Shown here one piece after another: positions 51,092-60,131 of a stretch of DNA of 64,000 nt (positions within the stretch are counted from its first letter, which is position 1; each line of letters starts with the position of its first letter). The stretch covers positions 2,854,001 through 2,918,000 of the forward strand of contig NZ_OY760916.1 in assembly GCF_963664075.1 (NCBI RefSeq). Direction: 5' to 3'. Below the pieces are notes generated by a model. The model searched no databases. It saw only the letters and a list, made by a program, of their open reading frames with translations, and had not been told where the DNA came from. A program made the translations under genes and the position numbers. This DNA is from an uncultured Desulfobulbus sp. Its GTDB lineage: Bacteria > Desulfobacterota > Desulfobulbia > Desulfobulbales > Desulfobulbaceae.

Positions 51092-51225
51092 CTTCTCTCT
51101 ACTGGTTCTCCAGCTTCGTGCTCACCTTCCCTGCCAAATTTGCAAACGCGTGCAAAGCATTATCTGTACCTTTCTTTCCAGTGCTTTTCACGAGAACAAC
51201 AAATGAAATTTAAAGAGATAGGATC

Positions 51226-51864
51226 ATGACCATGCTTGTCAAACAACTCACCGTCGGCATGATGGGAGTCTGCTGTTATATCGTTTCCTGCGAACAAACC
51301 AAACAAGCCGCTGTCATTGACCCGGGCGGTGACGAAGACCGTATCCTGGACTACTGCAACAGCGAGGGATTGGAAATCAAATACATTATCAATACCCATG
51401 GTCATCCAGATCACGACTGTGGGAATGGTCGACTGAAAGAGGCCACCGGCGCGGAAATCGTTCTCCATGGCGATGATGTCACCTACTTCAGCGATCCCCG
51501 CATCAAAGAATACTTTTCAGGACTTGGATTACCCCCCTCTCCCCCGGCCGATCTGATCATCAAGGATGGCGATACCATCAAAATCGGCAATGAGAAGCTG
51601 CTGGTTATCCATACCCCCGGACACACCCCCGGAGGAGTCTGCCTCTACAGCGCCCCCCATCTCTTCACAGGCGATACCCTCTTTGTGGGAGCGGTTGGCC
51701 GCACCGATTTTCCCGGCGGCTCCATGCGCCAAATGATCGACGCCATCAAAGAGCGGTTACTCATCCTGCCGCCCGATACCATTGTCTGGCCCGGTCATGG
51801 CTATGGCGGTTCACAATCGACTATTGCCCGCGAAGCCCAGAGCAACCCCTATCTTGATATGTAA
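51226..51864 (+). CDS. Metallo-beta-lactamase-fold hydrolase (glyoxalase II-like)
   Basis: This 212-residue hydrolase has the zinc-binding HxHxDH motif (THGHPDHDCG), then HTPGHTPGG, GDTLF and a C-terminal GHGYGG. It resembles glyoxalase II-type thioester hydrolases. The substrate is not known. A second Met two codons later (51232) has better spacing to AGGA and may be the true start. selB follows after about 40 bp. Confidence 0.88.
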   Translation: MTMLVKQLTVGMMGVCCYIVSCEQTKQAAVIDPGGDEDRILDYCNSEGLEIKYIINTHGHPDHDCGNGRLKEATGAEIVLHGDDVTYFSDPRIKEYFSGLGLPPSPPADLIIKDGDTIKIGNEKLLVIHTPGHTPGGVCLYSAPHLFTGDTLFVGAVGRTDFPGGSMRQMIDAIKERLLILPPDTIVWPGHGYGGSQSTIAREAQSNPYLDM

Positions 51865-51905
51865 ACGTGGCCAAAGGTCGAAAATCGATACAGCAGATTG
51901 CTTCC

Positions 51906-53834
51906 ATGCGTGAAATAATTCTTGGCACCGCAGGTCATGTTGACCACGGCAAAACAAGCCTGATCCGTACCCTCACCGGCATTGAAACCGACCGTCTCAA
52001 AGAAGAGAAAAAACGAGGCATTACTATCGAGTTGGGCTTTGCCTATCTTGATCTCCCCTGCGGGCACCGCTTGGGTATTGTCGATGTTCCGGGACATGAA
52101 AAATTTATCCGCAACATGGTGGCCGGAGCCGCGGGCATGGATCTGGTGGCTTTTGTCATCGCGGCAGATGAAGGGATCATGCCGCAGACTGAGGAGCATT
52201 TTGAGATTTGCAAGCTCCTTGGTGTCAAGGACGGGTTGATCGTCCTTACCAAAAAAGATACGGTCGAGGAAGACTGGCTTGAGATGGTCACCGAGGAGGT
52301 GCGTGAATTCTTTCAGGAAAGTTTTTTGGCCGAGGCGCCGATCGTTGCGGTGAATTCGCTCACGGGCGAAGGCTTTGACACCATCAAACAGGTACTGGAC
52401 GCCAAGGTTGCAGCTATTCATTTTCAAGATGAATTCGGTCCCTTTCGCATGGCTGTTGATCGAGTCTTCACCATGAAAGGCTTTGGTACCATCATCACCG
52501 GTACCTCCATTTCAGGTCGTATCGAGACCGGTGATGAGTTGATGTTTTACCCCGGCGGCCTGACCGCCAAGATTCGCGGCATTCAGGTACACGGAGAAGA
52601 GGTTACCATTGTCGAGGCGGGCCATCGCACCGCAATCAACCTCCAGGGCATTGAAAAGGAAGAGATCAACCGTGGGGACATGGCAGCCACTCCGGGAAGT
52701 CTTATTGCCACCACCCTGCTCGATGCCAGCTTCCACTACCTGAGTTCAGCAACTAAAGAACTGAAAAACCGCAGCCAGATACGCGTCCATATCGGCACCC
52801 GCGAAATAGTCGGTCGGATTATTTTGCTTGAGAGTGAAGCCCTTGCCCCTGGCGAGACCACCCATGTGCAGCTGCGCCTCCAAGAACCGGTGGCCGTCTG
52901 GCCGGGTGATCATTATGTGGTGCGCAGCTATTCACCCATCACGACCATTGGTGGCGGTACCCTGCTCAAGGCATCTCCCAAAAAACGCAAGCGTACCCTG
53001 GAAAAAGATAGGGAGCTCAATCGCAGCTATTTTGAAGAGCTGGAGGCTGCCGACACCGAGCAACAGCTGCTGCTTTTGGCCCAAGAGAGCGGTTACACCG
53101 GTATTACAGCCGAACAGATGTCGGCTCGCAGTGGTATTTTTAGTAAAAAACTCAAAAAACATCTCCAGCGCCCCATCTCAGCCGGGGAAATTCTGGTGGT
53201 CGACTCTGAAAGCCAACGCATGGTAGCAGCCTCTGTTGCCGAAGGGCTCAGCCAGCAGATTCTCGCCCTTCTTGAGACATTTCATAACAACAACCCACTG
53301 AAAAACGGTGTCGCCAAAGAAGAGCTCCGTTCACAGATGCGACCGGTGGTGGATGTGCGTGTGCTCCATTCCCTCCTCACTGGTCTCTACAAAAAAGGGC
53401 TGATTGAACAAGATGGAGCGGAGGTCAAGCTGAGTGGTCACGAGGTGCAGTTGCAAGTCAATGAGCAGGAGATGGAACAGAAAATATCCTCACTCTATAC
53501 CGAGGCTGGTTTAGCCCCCCCGATCCTCAAAGATGTCCTGGCCGACTTCACCGAGTTTCCCGAAAAGCAAATTCGTCAGGTCCTTGACCTCCTGATCAAA
53601 AAGGGCGAGCTGATCAAAGTGAGCGAAGTCCTCTTTTTCCACGCACCTGCGATTGCCCAGCTTCAAAAAGATGTGGTCGAGGTGATTCGCAATGAGGGAG
53701 AGATTGATGCCCAGCGTTTTAAAGATCTCACTGGGCTCACCCGTAAATTCTCCATTCCCCTGCTGGAGTACTTCGATAAAATCAAGCTGACCATTAGGAT
53801 AGACAATAAGCGGGTGCTGCGTAAAAGCGAGTAA
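51906..53834 (+). CDS. selB: Selenocysteine-specific elongation factor SelB
   Basis: SelB carries selenocysteinyl-tRNA to UGA codons marked by a SECIS element. The 642-residue protein has an EF-Tu-like G domain ([25 protein letters not shown]), beta-barrel domains and four C-terminal winged helices that bind the SECIS hairpin. ATG 51906 (MREIILG) is the family start. A GTG at 51867 is possible, and neither has a strong ribosome-binding site. selA, selD and tRNA-Sec are not in the window. Confidence 0.95.
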   Translation: MREIILGTAGHVDHGKTSLIRTLTGIETDRLKEEKKRGITIELGFAYLDLPCGHRLGIVDVPGHEKFIRNMVAGAAGMDLVAFVIAADEGIMPQTEEHFEICKLLGVKDGLIVLTKKDTVEEDWLEMVTEEVREFFQESFLAEAPIVAVNSLTGEGFDTIKQVLDAKVAAIHFQDEFGPFRMAVDRVFTMKGFGTIITGTSISGRIETGDELMFYPGGLTAKIRGIQVHGEEVTIVEAGHRTAINLQGIEKEEINRGDMAATPGSLIATTLLDASFHYLSSATKELKNRSQIRVHIGTREIVGRIILLESEALAPGETTHVQLRLQEPVAVWPGDHYVVRSYSPITTIGGGTLLKASPKKRKRTLEKDRELNRSYFEELEAADTEQQLLLLAQESGYTGITAEQMSARSGIFSKKLKKHLQRPISAGEILVVDSESQRMVAASVAEGLSQQILALLETFHNNNPLKNGVAKEELRSQMRPVVDVRVLHSLLTGLYKKGLIEQDGAEVKLSGHEVQLQVNEQEMEQKISSLYTEAGLAPPILKDVLADFTEFPEKQIRQVLDLLIKKGELIKVSEVLFFHAPAIAQLQKDVVEVIRNEGEIDAQRFKDLTGLTRKFSIPLLEYFDKIKLTIRIDNKRVLRKSE

Positions 53835-53841
53835 GGAACGC

Positions 53842-54675
53842 TCACCCTGGCTGCGTTGGACAAAGCCGCAGTGCTTCTGCGGCCAGACGCATATGCGCTT
53901 TTTCTTCCTCGGCAATGGCATTAAACATCGCCTCAAGAGGGGTCCCCTGTAAACGATGGGCGATATTTCGAGAAAGATCATAGGCCGAGTATTCAACAGT
54001 CAGAGCCATTTCAAGGGTCGCCCGACAGGGCTCCAGCGGTTGCTCTTCAAGGCTTTCCAAAAGCGCCGCGCAGGTATAGCCTCCCTCGACAATATCCCCA
54101 GCCAGTGATTCGTAGAGCCCCTCAAAGTTTGGGGGATCCACTTCACCCTTGGCCCACTGCTGGTAAATCAGATGCGCATGGGCTTCCTCTGCTCCAGCTA
54201 GGGCGGTCAGGCTCTCCGCCCAATCAACGGCTTGATACCGCTCACGTAGGGCCGTATAAAACCGATCGGCCCCCTTTTCCAGGTCCATGGCCCGATAGAG
54301 GATCTCTTGTTCGGTCCCCTCCAGGTCATAGACCTTCAGATTTGGAATTGCCGGCAGCAGGTGCCCGTTCCAGGCAAGAATTCCCCCTTCCATATTAAAT
54401 ACGGTCGCGGCAACATAGGGCCTTGAAGAGATAAAGAGTGCCGCCGCCTTGGAGCGATGGCCGGAACGGCAATACACCACAACGTCTTTGTCCACCGGGA
54501 GCTCATTCAAGCGACTGGGTATTTCCGCCAAAGGGATGAGCACCGATCCGGGAATATGCCCCTGTGAGTACTCATCGGGCTGGCGAACATCGACCAAAAC
54601 GTAGTCATTCTCCTGACGTCTGGACATATATTCCCGCAGACGTTCCACGCTTATATCCTGATACACTTCCTGCAT
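53842..54675 (-). CDS. Rhodanese / ferritin-like (rubrerythrin-type) fusion protein
   Basis: This 277-residue fusion has a rhodanese domain in residues 1-110 with the catalytic Cys69 in VVYCRSGHRS, and a four-helix ferritin-like domain in residues 115-270 with Glu/His iron ligands (AEEAHAHL, TVEYSAY, AEEEKAHM). Such fusions occur in anaerobes and probably join sulfur transfer with diiron chemistry or oxidative-stress defence. No C-terminal rubredoxin domain is present. GGAGG precedes ATG 54675. It is convergent with selB. Confidence 0.9.
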   Translation of the reverse strand: MQEVYQDISVERLREYMSRRQENDYVLVDVRQPDEYSQGHIPGSVLIPLAEIPSRLNELPVDKDVVVYCRSGHRSKAAALFISSRPYVAATVFNMEGGILAWNGHLLPAIPNLKVYDLEGTEQEILYRAMDLEKGADRFYTALRERYQAVDWAESLTALAGAEEAHAHLIYQQWAKGEVDPPNFEGLYESLAGDIVEGGYTCAALLESLEEQPLEPCRATLEMALTVEYSAYDLSRNIAHRLQGTPLEAMFNAIAEEEKAHMRLAAEALRLCPTQPG

Positions 54676-54776
54676 TCCGACCTCCTTTGGTGTTGATCGG
54701 CTCTGGAATTAATTGACAGCTCAATCCTTGACAGCTGGTAGGCACTGAACAACAAAAAGATTCTACCAAGGCATGT

Positions 54777-54788
54777 TCACGGATTCAG
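54777..54788 (+). repeat. Intergenic short repeat, copy 3 (tcacggattcag)
   Basis: The third exact copy of the 12-base word. This copy has no paired inverted arm nearby. Confidence 0.4.
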
Positions 54789-54870
54789 CTGATATTTTTA
54801 AACTTATTTTGTTTATAGGGAACTCTCTCCCTCTTTGCAAGGGGTTGCTTGCCTCAAAGCAAAATCCGAT

Positions 54871-54907
54871 TCGACAGGGTTGTGGCCTCATTCGACAAAG
54901 TTGTCGA
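54871..54907 (+). promoter_or_regulatory. Upstream activator sites A1 and A2 (TCGAC-N6-GTCGA type)
   Basis: Site A2 (54892-54907) is a perfect palindrome, TCGAC-AAAGTT-GTCGA, flanked by T and A that extend it to 18 bases. Site A1 (54871-54886) reads TCGAC-AGGGTT-GTGGC. Their starts are 21 bp apart, two helical turns. A2 is about 170 bp upstream of the predicted start of transcription, a normal place for binding of a sigma-54 activator. Confidence 0.65.
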
Positions 54908-55044
54908 ATTTCACCTTCCACCAATGAATGACGGTACAGTTCCTCTCACACACCAGGCACCGCGTAGAAACAAAAAACGACCAATTTACGCTATCTCTCG
55001 TCAACTTTGTGCGGCCAGCACAAAAAGCAGGAAACTCATCGGTT

Positions 55045-55060
55045 AGGCATGTATACTGCT
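55045..55060 (+). promoter_or_regulatory. Candidate sigma-54 promoter of the DUF4405 operon
   Basis: AGGCATG-tata-CTGCT has GG at 55046-55047 and GC at 55058-55059 with exact N10 spacing and two mismatches to the consensus. Transcription would start near 55071, 61 bases before the ATG at 55132. Confidence 0.55.
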
Positions 55061-55131
55061 AGCACAAAGTGCAACCTGTGAAACATTCTTCGTTGGTCAA
55101 CCTTTGCATTTACTCTTTAGGAGCCTATGCC

Positions 55132-55965
55132 ATGACTGTTCGTAAAATCACCTCACTTACGTTACTTATCTCTTTTCTGATTCTGATACTCACCAGCCTG
55201 GTTCTTTTTGTTGTTCCTGAGGGCCGTGTTGCCTATTGGTCTGACTGGCGCTGGCTGGGACTCAGTAAAACCCAGTGGGGCGATATCCATACCAACAGCG
55301 GCTTTCTTTTTCTTTTCGCAGGATTACTTCACCTCTTCTATAATTGGAAACCCATTCTCAGCTATCTGAAGAACCGGGTTAAAAAGGTACAGCTTTTTGC
55401 TCCAACCATGATCATTGCCCTGGTGATCAATGTATTGTTTGTTGCGGGAACCCTGCTGGAACTGCCCCCTTTTCAGTCGATCTTAAATTTTGGTTCTTCG
55501 TTTAAGGAAGCGGCCTCAATCAAATACGGTGAGCCGCCTTACGGACATGCGGAGCTCTCCCCCTTACGCCTTTTTGCCACACGCACGGACATGGATCTTG
55601 CTGCAATGCAGGCTGCGCTCAACAAAGCCAAGATCAGTTTCACCGGCCCAGATCAGACTATCCTGGCCATTGCCAAAGCAAACAACCTGACTCCCAAGGC
55701 TATCTTTGACGCCATGCGACCGGTGACTGGAGCCGATGCAACAGGCGAGGCAATGCCTGAACAACCTGTAGCCGGTATTGGGCGAAAAAGTTTACAGGCG
55801 ATATGCGACCAATATAGTCTTGATCAAAAGCATGTATTGACTACTCTCAAAGCAAAAAATATTGTGGGAACTGCGGATCAATCTCTCAAAGATATCGCAG
55901 CGGCAAATGGCCTTGATCCCCAATCTGTCTACACGATCATCTATGAAGCTGTCTCTACTCCCTAA
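55132..55965 (+). CDS. DUF4405 membrane protein with C-terminal helical repeats
   Basis: This 277-residue protein has an N-terminal DUF4405 membrane part (about residues 1-125) with three or four helices and His in or near them (DIHTNSGFLFLFAGLLHLFYNW). That pattern recalls heme-binding cytochrome b-type domains but is not proof. The rest is extracytoplasmic or cytoplasmic, with three similar helical repeats (ILAIAKANNLTPKAIF, LQAICDQYSLDQKHVL, LKDIAAANGLDPQSVY). ATG 55132 has GGAG upstream. It is the first gene of the signalling operon. Confidence 0.8.
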   Translation: MTVRKITSLTLLISFLILILTSLVLFVVPEGRVAYWSDWRWLGLSKTQWGDIHTNSGFLFLFAGLLHLFYNWKPILSYLKNRVKKVQLFAPTMIIALVINVLFVAGTLLELPPFQSILNFGSSFKEAASIKYGEPPYGHAELSPLRLFATRTDMDLAAMQAALNKAKISFTGPDQTILAIAKANNLTPKAIFDAMRPVTGADATGEAMPEQPVAGIGRKSLQAICDQYSLDQKHVLTTLKAKNIVGTADQSLKDIAAANGLDPQSVYTIIYEAVSTP

Positions 55966-56323
55966 CCGAATTTTTGCTCTCCTGCTCCTCGTCCTGCTAC
56001 TTGCTGGCCCGGACATGCTTTGTGCAGCAACACCAGAAGAGCAACAGACGACACCGGTACAGGACTCACTCCCCAAAGTGCAGCAACCTGCAGCCAAACA
56101 GGACAACGAGTCGGCCGAGCTAGAGGCACTGCATCAGCAGTATCACAAAAAAGATCCCACCGGCGTTCGCGCCCGACTGGGTATGTGCCGCCGTGACCAT
56201 CCTAGAGGCCACGGCAGAATGGGACTGGGAAAAGGCAAGGGATATGGCCGAAGACATGGTGGCCAACTTGGCCCCCATCATAGATGGCAACAGGGAGATG
56301 AAGCTTGGGAGACGCAGCAGTGA
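55943..56323 (+). CDS. Small exported Gly/His/Arg-rich protein
   Basis: This 126-residue protein has a signal peptide (residues 1-26, FALLLLVLLLAG, cut near CAA), a Gln-rich middle and a basic Gly/His tail (GLGKGKGYGRRHGGQ) that resembles the tail of the DUF1104-like protein at 59577. The gene overlaps the DUF4405 gene by 23 bp and the sensor kinase by GTGA. It could bind metal or anionic ligands in the periplasm as a sensor accessory. Family not recognised. Confidence 0.6.
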   Translation: MKLSLLPNRIFALLLLVLLLAGPDMLCAATPEEQQTTPVQDSLPKVQQPAAKQDNESAELEALHQQYHKKDPTGVRARLGMCRRDHPRGHGRMGLGKGKGYGRRHGGQLGPHHRWQQGDEAWETQQ

Positions 56324-57858
56324 GCAGCAAGCGCCTTTCCCTCCCCTCCTGGGTTATGAACCTTCTGGGATTTGGCGTTCTCATCGCACTGGTCATTGGA
56401 GCTTTTGGTTGGCAGATGTTTGCCATTCAGAAAGATCTCTATCGTAATACCCGCAGCCGCGCACAGATGATGGCGGCGATCATTGAAAAAAATCTGGAAA
56501 ATGGAGAGCTGGCCACCACCACCATAGACACCCTGGTGGCCAACTTTCTTGGTGACAAGGCCCGGTTTGTCGCCTACCTCAACGATGTCGACCCGCTGCA
56601 GGGTGAAGAGCTTGAAGCTCTTGCCCGCGAGACCGGACTTCTGGGCTTAAGCCTGGTCTCCCGCTCGGGTATAACCGTAAGCGGCCCTACTGACTGGTTA
56701 CATTCCCCACCGCAATGCCCTCCAACAGGAACCGAGCTCACCTACGACAAGGCTGGGCAGAGAGTTCTCTACAGCTCTGCACAATCAAGCACCATTGGCT
56801 GTATTGTGGTAGGCATGGATGCCTCGACCATTCTCACCCTCCAGCAAAAATCGGGTTTAGCTGTTCTCTTGAACAACCTTACTCAGCTACCGGGTATCGA
56901 GTACCTCCGCATGGAACAAGGAAAAACAGATGCGCAGCCCCTACCTGTTCGTCTGCTGCAAGAGCAAAAGAGCATGGTTGCAGAAGTACGCCTAGAAACC
57001 TCGCGAGGTTTGTTAGTGCTCGGCTTGGACGCGACCAACCATCACCACCGTGTCCATCAGTTGCAACGCCAGTTCCTCTTTTTTACCTGCCTGCTTCTGG
57101 GCTTAGGGATCTTTTTCTCCTGGGTTCTCTATCGGGTACAACAGCGCGACCTGGAACGTACCCGGCACTATGACCACCTGCTGGCAAAAGAACATGAGGC
57201 CGCTGCCTTGGGCCGTGCCACCGCCACTATTGCTCATGAGGTCCGTAACCCTCTCAATGCCATCAATATGGGACTGCAGCGCATTGTTCTGGAATCTGAT
57301 GAGCTTACCGCTGATCAGCAGCAACTTATCGCTGCTATGAAAGAATCGGTTCGCCGAGCCGGATATATCATTACTGAACTGCAGCGCTTTACTCGCCCAC
57401 TGGTGCCCAGAATCGAACAAACCGATCCCCGGCACATTATCGAGCGTGTCCTCCTTCTCTACCAGCAGCAGATGGATGACCAGTCCATAAAGCTTGATTT
57501 CCTACCAGGCCCACCTCTGAGTCTGCACGCGGATGTGGACCTGCTGGCCGAACTGGTCGAAAATCTGCTGCGTAATGCCATTGAGGCCCAACTCACAGGT
57601 GGCTTTATCCGGCTCCAATGGCTGCAGCGTGACACCGTATGGCAGCTCAATCTTACCAGTGGTGGTTTTATGTTAAGCCCCGAGGAGACAGCCCGCCTGG
57701 GTGAGCCCTACTTCACCACCAAAACCCGCGGCACCGGCCTGGGACTGGCCCTGTGTCATAAGATTGCCGAGGCCCATGGGGGCAGCCTTGAGCTTGTACC
57801 GGATTTTCTAAAAAATGAACTCACCATTCAACTTATTCTTCCCTGCACTCAAGGGTAA
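56320..57858 (+). CDS. Membrane sensor histidine kinase (ZraS-like)
   Basis: This 512-residue sensor has two membrane helices (about 13-32 and 252-272) around a 220-residue periplasmic domain, then the H-box TIAHEVRNPLNAIN (His306) and an HATPase (GTGLGLALCHKIAEAHGG). A His run (NHHHRVH) lies just before the second helix. I chose GTG 56320, which overlaps the previous stop (GTGA), with GGGAG upstream. TTG 56305 is less likely. The paired regulator follows after 41 bp. Confidence 0.9.
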   Translation: MSSKRLSLPSWVMNLLGFGVLIALVIGAFGWQMFAIQKDLYRNTRSRAQMMAAIIEKNLENGELATTTIDTLVANFLGDKARFVAYLNDVDPLQGEELEALARETGLLGLSLVSRSGITVSGPTDWLHSPPQCPPTGTELTYDKAGQRVLYSSAQSSTIGCIVVGMDASTILTLQQKSGLAVLLNNLTQLPGIEYLRMEQGKTDAQPLPVRLLQEQKSMVAEVRLETSRGLLVLGLDATNHHHRVHQLQRQFLFFTCLLLGLGIFFSWVLYRVQQRDLERTRHYDHLLAKEHEAAALGRATATIAHEVRNPLNAINMGLQRIVLESDELTADQQQLIAAMKESVRRAGYIITELQRFTRPLVPRIEQTDPRHIIERVLLLYQQQMDDQSIKLDFLPGPPLSLHADVDLLAELVENLLRNAIEAQLTGGFIRLQWLQRDTVWQLNLTSGGFMLSPEETARLGEPYFTTKTRGTGLGLALCHKIAEAHGGSLELVPDFLKNELTIQLILPCTQG

Positions 57859-57899
57859 ACCGAAGCTACACATGTGGAGCCAAGACCTGGAGCAGAGTC

Positions 57900-59240
57900 A
57901 TGCGCATATTGATAGTTGATGATGAAGCCCTTCAACGCAAATTACTTGGTGGTTTTCTTGAAAAGCAAGGCTTCTTAGTGATTGAAGCAGGTAGCGGTCA
58001 AGAAGCCATTGACCAGTTTCTGCAGCAGCCTGTGGATCTTGTTCTGCTTGATCACAGGATGCCTGATCTCATGGGGGATGCAGTCCTTGCCCGAATCAAG
58101 GAAATCAATCCACTCTCCCGTGTCATTATGATTACCGCCTTTGGTGCCGTGGACACAGCCGTCCGTGTCATGCAGCTGGGGGCAGACGATTTTCTGGAAA
58201 AACCCGTTGACCTGGAGACGCTCCTCACCAAGATACGCTCCATTGAAGATGCAATCTTGATCAATGAAGATGTGGTTCAGGTGGAAGAGTCCATTGATGC
58301 AAACGGCTTACCCGTACGCATGATTGCCACCAGCACCGCCATGCAGCAGGTCCTTTCTCTGGCGCTGCGGGCCGCCCCAAGTCCCTGGACGGTACTCATC
58401 AATGGCGAGACCGGAACCGGCAAAGACTTGATCGCCCGTTTGATCCATCAGCTCAGTCCACGAAACGACAAACCTTTTATTCCGCTCAACTGCGCGGCTG
58501 TGCCGGAGGGGCTCTTTGAATCAGAACTCTTTGGCCATGAAAAAGGCGCATTCACTGGAGCCGCCAACCGACGGCGGGGAGTCTTTGAACAGGCGAACCA
58601 AGGGACCCTCTTTCTTGATGAGGTCGGCGAACTGCCCCTGGCGGTGCAGGCAAAACTCCTTCGTGCTCTGCAGGAAAAAACCATCACCCGGGTTGGAGGT
58701 GAGCAACAATTCCCGGTGGACGTACGCATTGTTGCTGCGACCAACCGCGATTTAAAGGCTATGTCTCTTGAAGGAAAATTTCGCGAGGATCTTTACTTTC
58801 GCCTCAACGTCATCACCATTGATATTCCACCACTACGGCAGCGTAAGGAAGATATTCCGGCCCTGATTGAGTTTCTTCTGGCAAAATATGATAGTGACGC
58901 TCGTTTCGATGACCAGGCCCTGCAGCAACTCACCAAGTACCACTTTCCAGGAAATATCAGAGAGTTGGAACATATCCTTCAGAGGACGGTAACCCTGGCC
59001 CGTTCAGCGCAAATCGGCCTGCGGGATCTTCCGCCGGAGATACGTGATTACCGGGGACCGGAGTCAGAAAATGGTGATTTGAACCACAAGCTGGCTGAGC
59101 TTGAGCGGCAGATGCTCATGGACGCCCTGGAAAAGAACAACGGCGTGCAAACCCATGCGGCAGAGTCCCTGGGAATCAGTGAACGGGTGCTCCGCTATAA
59201 GATGGAAAAGTTGGGGATTAACAAGAATTTGAAACTGTGA
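57900..59240 (+). CDS. Sigma-54-dependent response regulator (ZraR-like)
   Basis: This 446-residue NtrC-type activator has a receiver (VDDEALQ, phospho-acceptor in LLDHRMPD, Lys in LEKPVD), an AAA domain (GETGTGKDLIAR, the sigma-54 contact loop GAFTGA, FLDEVGELP) and a Fis-type helix-turn-helix (NNGVQTHAAESLGISERVLRYKM). Since it needs sigma-54, the two sigma-54 boxes flanking the locus are its likely targets. Confidence 0.96.
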   Translation: MRILIVDDEALQRKLLGGFLEKQGFLVIEAGSGQEAIDQFLQQPVDLVLLDHRMPDLMGDAVLARIKEINPLSRVIMITAFGAVDTAVRVMQLGADDFLEKPVDLETLLTKIRSIEDAILINEDVVQVEESIDANGLPVRMIATSTAMQQVLSLALRAAPSPWTVLINGETGTGKDLIARLIHQLSPRNDKPFIPLNCAAVPEGLFESELFGHEKGAFTGAANRRRGVFEQANQGTLFLDEVGELPLAVQAKLLRALQEKTITRVGGEQQFPVDVRIVAATNRDLKAMSLEGKFREDLYFRLNVITIDIPPLRQRKEDIPALIEFLLAKYDSDARFDDQALQQLTKYHFPGNIRELEHILQRTVTLARSAQIGLRDLPPEIRDYRGPESENGDLNHKLAELERQMLMDALEKNNGVQTHAAESLGISERVLRYKMEKLGINKNLKL

Positions 59241-59576
59241 TGTTTCTTTTTTGGGGAGACGAATGAAAGTTAAAAAATGCAGCGTACCCTTCGTTGAGGA
59301 AGCAGCGGAGAGCAAGAGTTGTAGGAGCGTGGCCATGCCCGCGACAGCGTATTCCCCTGACGGAGAAGTGAGCCACTACCTCTGATCAGAAATGAAGCAA
59401 GGATAAAAAAACTGGCAAGTGCGGCACTCTATGCCAGCTAGAGTCGCGGTCAAGGCTCGACTCCTGCAAATGCAGAAGTCGCTGCGGATTTGCTGCCAAT
59501 AATCTGCATCTGGGACACTTCACAACGCCACCAACCCAAAAGGTTGATGGCGCTGTTATCACTTTCTATACGTGCA
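59241..59576. other. Intergenic region after the response regulator gene
   Basis: These 336 bases separate two convergent genes. They contain REP-like copy 2 (59320-59345) and a possible inverted segment around 59440-59490 (agtcgcggtcaaggctcgact). No gene is seen. Confidence 0.5.
59320..59345 (+). repeat. REP-like palindrome, copy 2
   Basis: This reads TGTAGGAGCGTGGCCATGCC followed by CGCGAC, about 24 of 26 bases identical to the copy at 44194-44220. The core palindrome is GCGTGGCCATGCCCGC. Confidence 0.6.
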
Positions 59577-59966
59577 TTACTGCTGTGCAGCCGGTGGAGT
59601 TGCAGGACCGTTGGTGTTATTCCAGCAGGGACGGTAGCAGCCATGATGACCGTAGCCTCGTCCTTTTCCCATGCCTTTGCCCATATTCTGTCCCATGCCT
59701 TGCCCCATGCCGTATCCTTGCCCCATGACACGTTTCATCATACCGGGGCCCATGTATTTTTCTCGCTCCTGTGGTCCCATCTCGCTTAACCGTTTCCACC
59801 ACTCGGTGTGAAAGGCGTGCCATTCGTCCTGGGTGGCATTGTAGAGCTGACCGCGATAGCTGCTCAGTTCATCATTGGACATCTTGGAGTAATCCACAGC
59901 CCAGGCGGCGGTGGCAACCATCATCAAAGCGCCAAGAACGATCAGAGTTTTTTTCAGGGATTTCAT
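59577..59966 (-). CDS. Small exported DUF1104-like protein (ZraP-position)
   Basis: This 129-residue protein has a signal peptide (cut near AWA, residue 23), a helical segment YSKMSNDELSSYRGQLYNAT as in DUF1104 proteins, and a Gly/Met/Lys tail (GYGMGQGMGQNMGKGMGKGR then GYGHHGCYRPCW). It lies where zraP lies relative to zraSR and is probably the main target of the regulator: its promoter has a sigma-54 box (60041-60055) and two activator sites. A periplasmic metal- or stress-binding role is inference. Confidence 0.75.
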   Translation of the reverse strand: MKSLKKTLIVLGALMMVATAAWAVDYSKMSNDELSSYRGQLYNATQDEWHAFHTEWWKRLSEMGPQEREKYMGPGMMKRVMGQGYGMGQGMGQNMGKGMGKGRGYGHHGCYRPCWNNTNGPATPPAAQQ

Positions 59967-59998
59967 ACTATACCTCGCTTGGTTGGGTGATTATTGCT

Positions 59999-60016
59999 GA
60001 TCCCATTCTTGGGATC
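59999..60016 (-). promoter_or_regulatory. Inverted repeat in the DUF1104-like gene leader
   Basis: A perfect 7-bp inverted repeat GATCCCA-TTCT-TGGGATC lies between the predicted start of transcription (near 60029) and the ATG at 59966. It may be an operator or a leader hairpin. Confidence 0.4.
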
Positions 60017-60040
60017 AACCGTGTCTTTGCCTTGTATATA

Positions 60041-60055
60041 TCAACAACCATGCCA
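60041..60055 (-). promoter_or_regulatory. Candidate sigma-54 promoter of the DUF1104-like gene
   Basis: On the minus strand, TGGCATG-gttg-TTGA keeps GG-N10-G with the -12 C replaced by A. The -24 part matches the consensus. Transcription would start near 60029, 63 bases before the ATG. Confidence 0.5.
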
Positions 60056-60131
60056 AGGAGCGTTTTTTTAATTTTTTGTATATAATTCAAGATTTTACAA
60101 AACGAAGCCAAAAAAGAATCCAAGACGCATA

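Larger units (their letters stand above)
54676..55131. other. Intergenic control region of the sigma-54 envelope locus
   Basis: These 456 bases hold, from left to right, a direct repeat TTGACAGCT at 54713 and 54728, short-repeat copy 3 at 54777, two upstream activator-like sites at 54871-54886 and 54892-54907, a weak third at 54998-55013, and a sigma-54 box at 55045-55060. No gene is seen. Confidence 0.6.

Noticed and set aside
54713..54736. Direct repeat TTGACAGCT twice, 15 bp apart
   Set aside because: It looks like an operator or promoter duplication, but it is short, single and not repeated elsewhere in the window, so I cannot support a function.
56193..56447. Alternative frame across the 55943-56323 and sensor-kinase junction
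   Set aside because: It would destroy the GTGA coupling and the sensor kinase start, and it lacks a signal peptide or family match.
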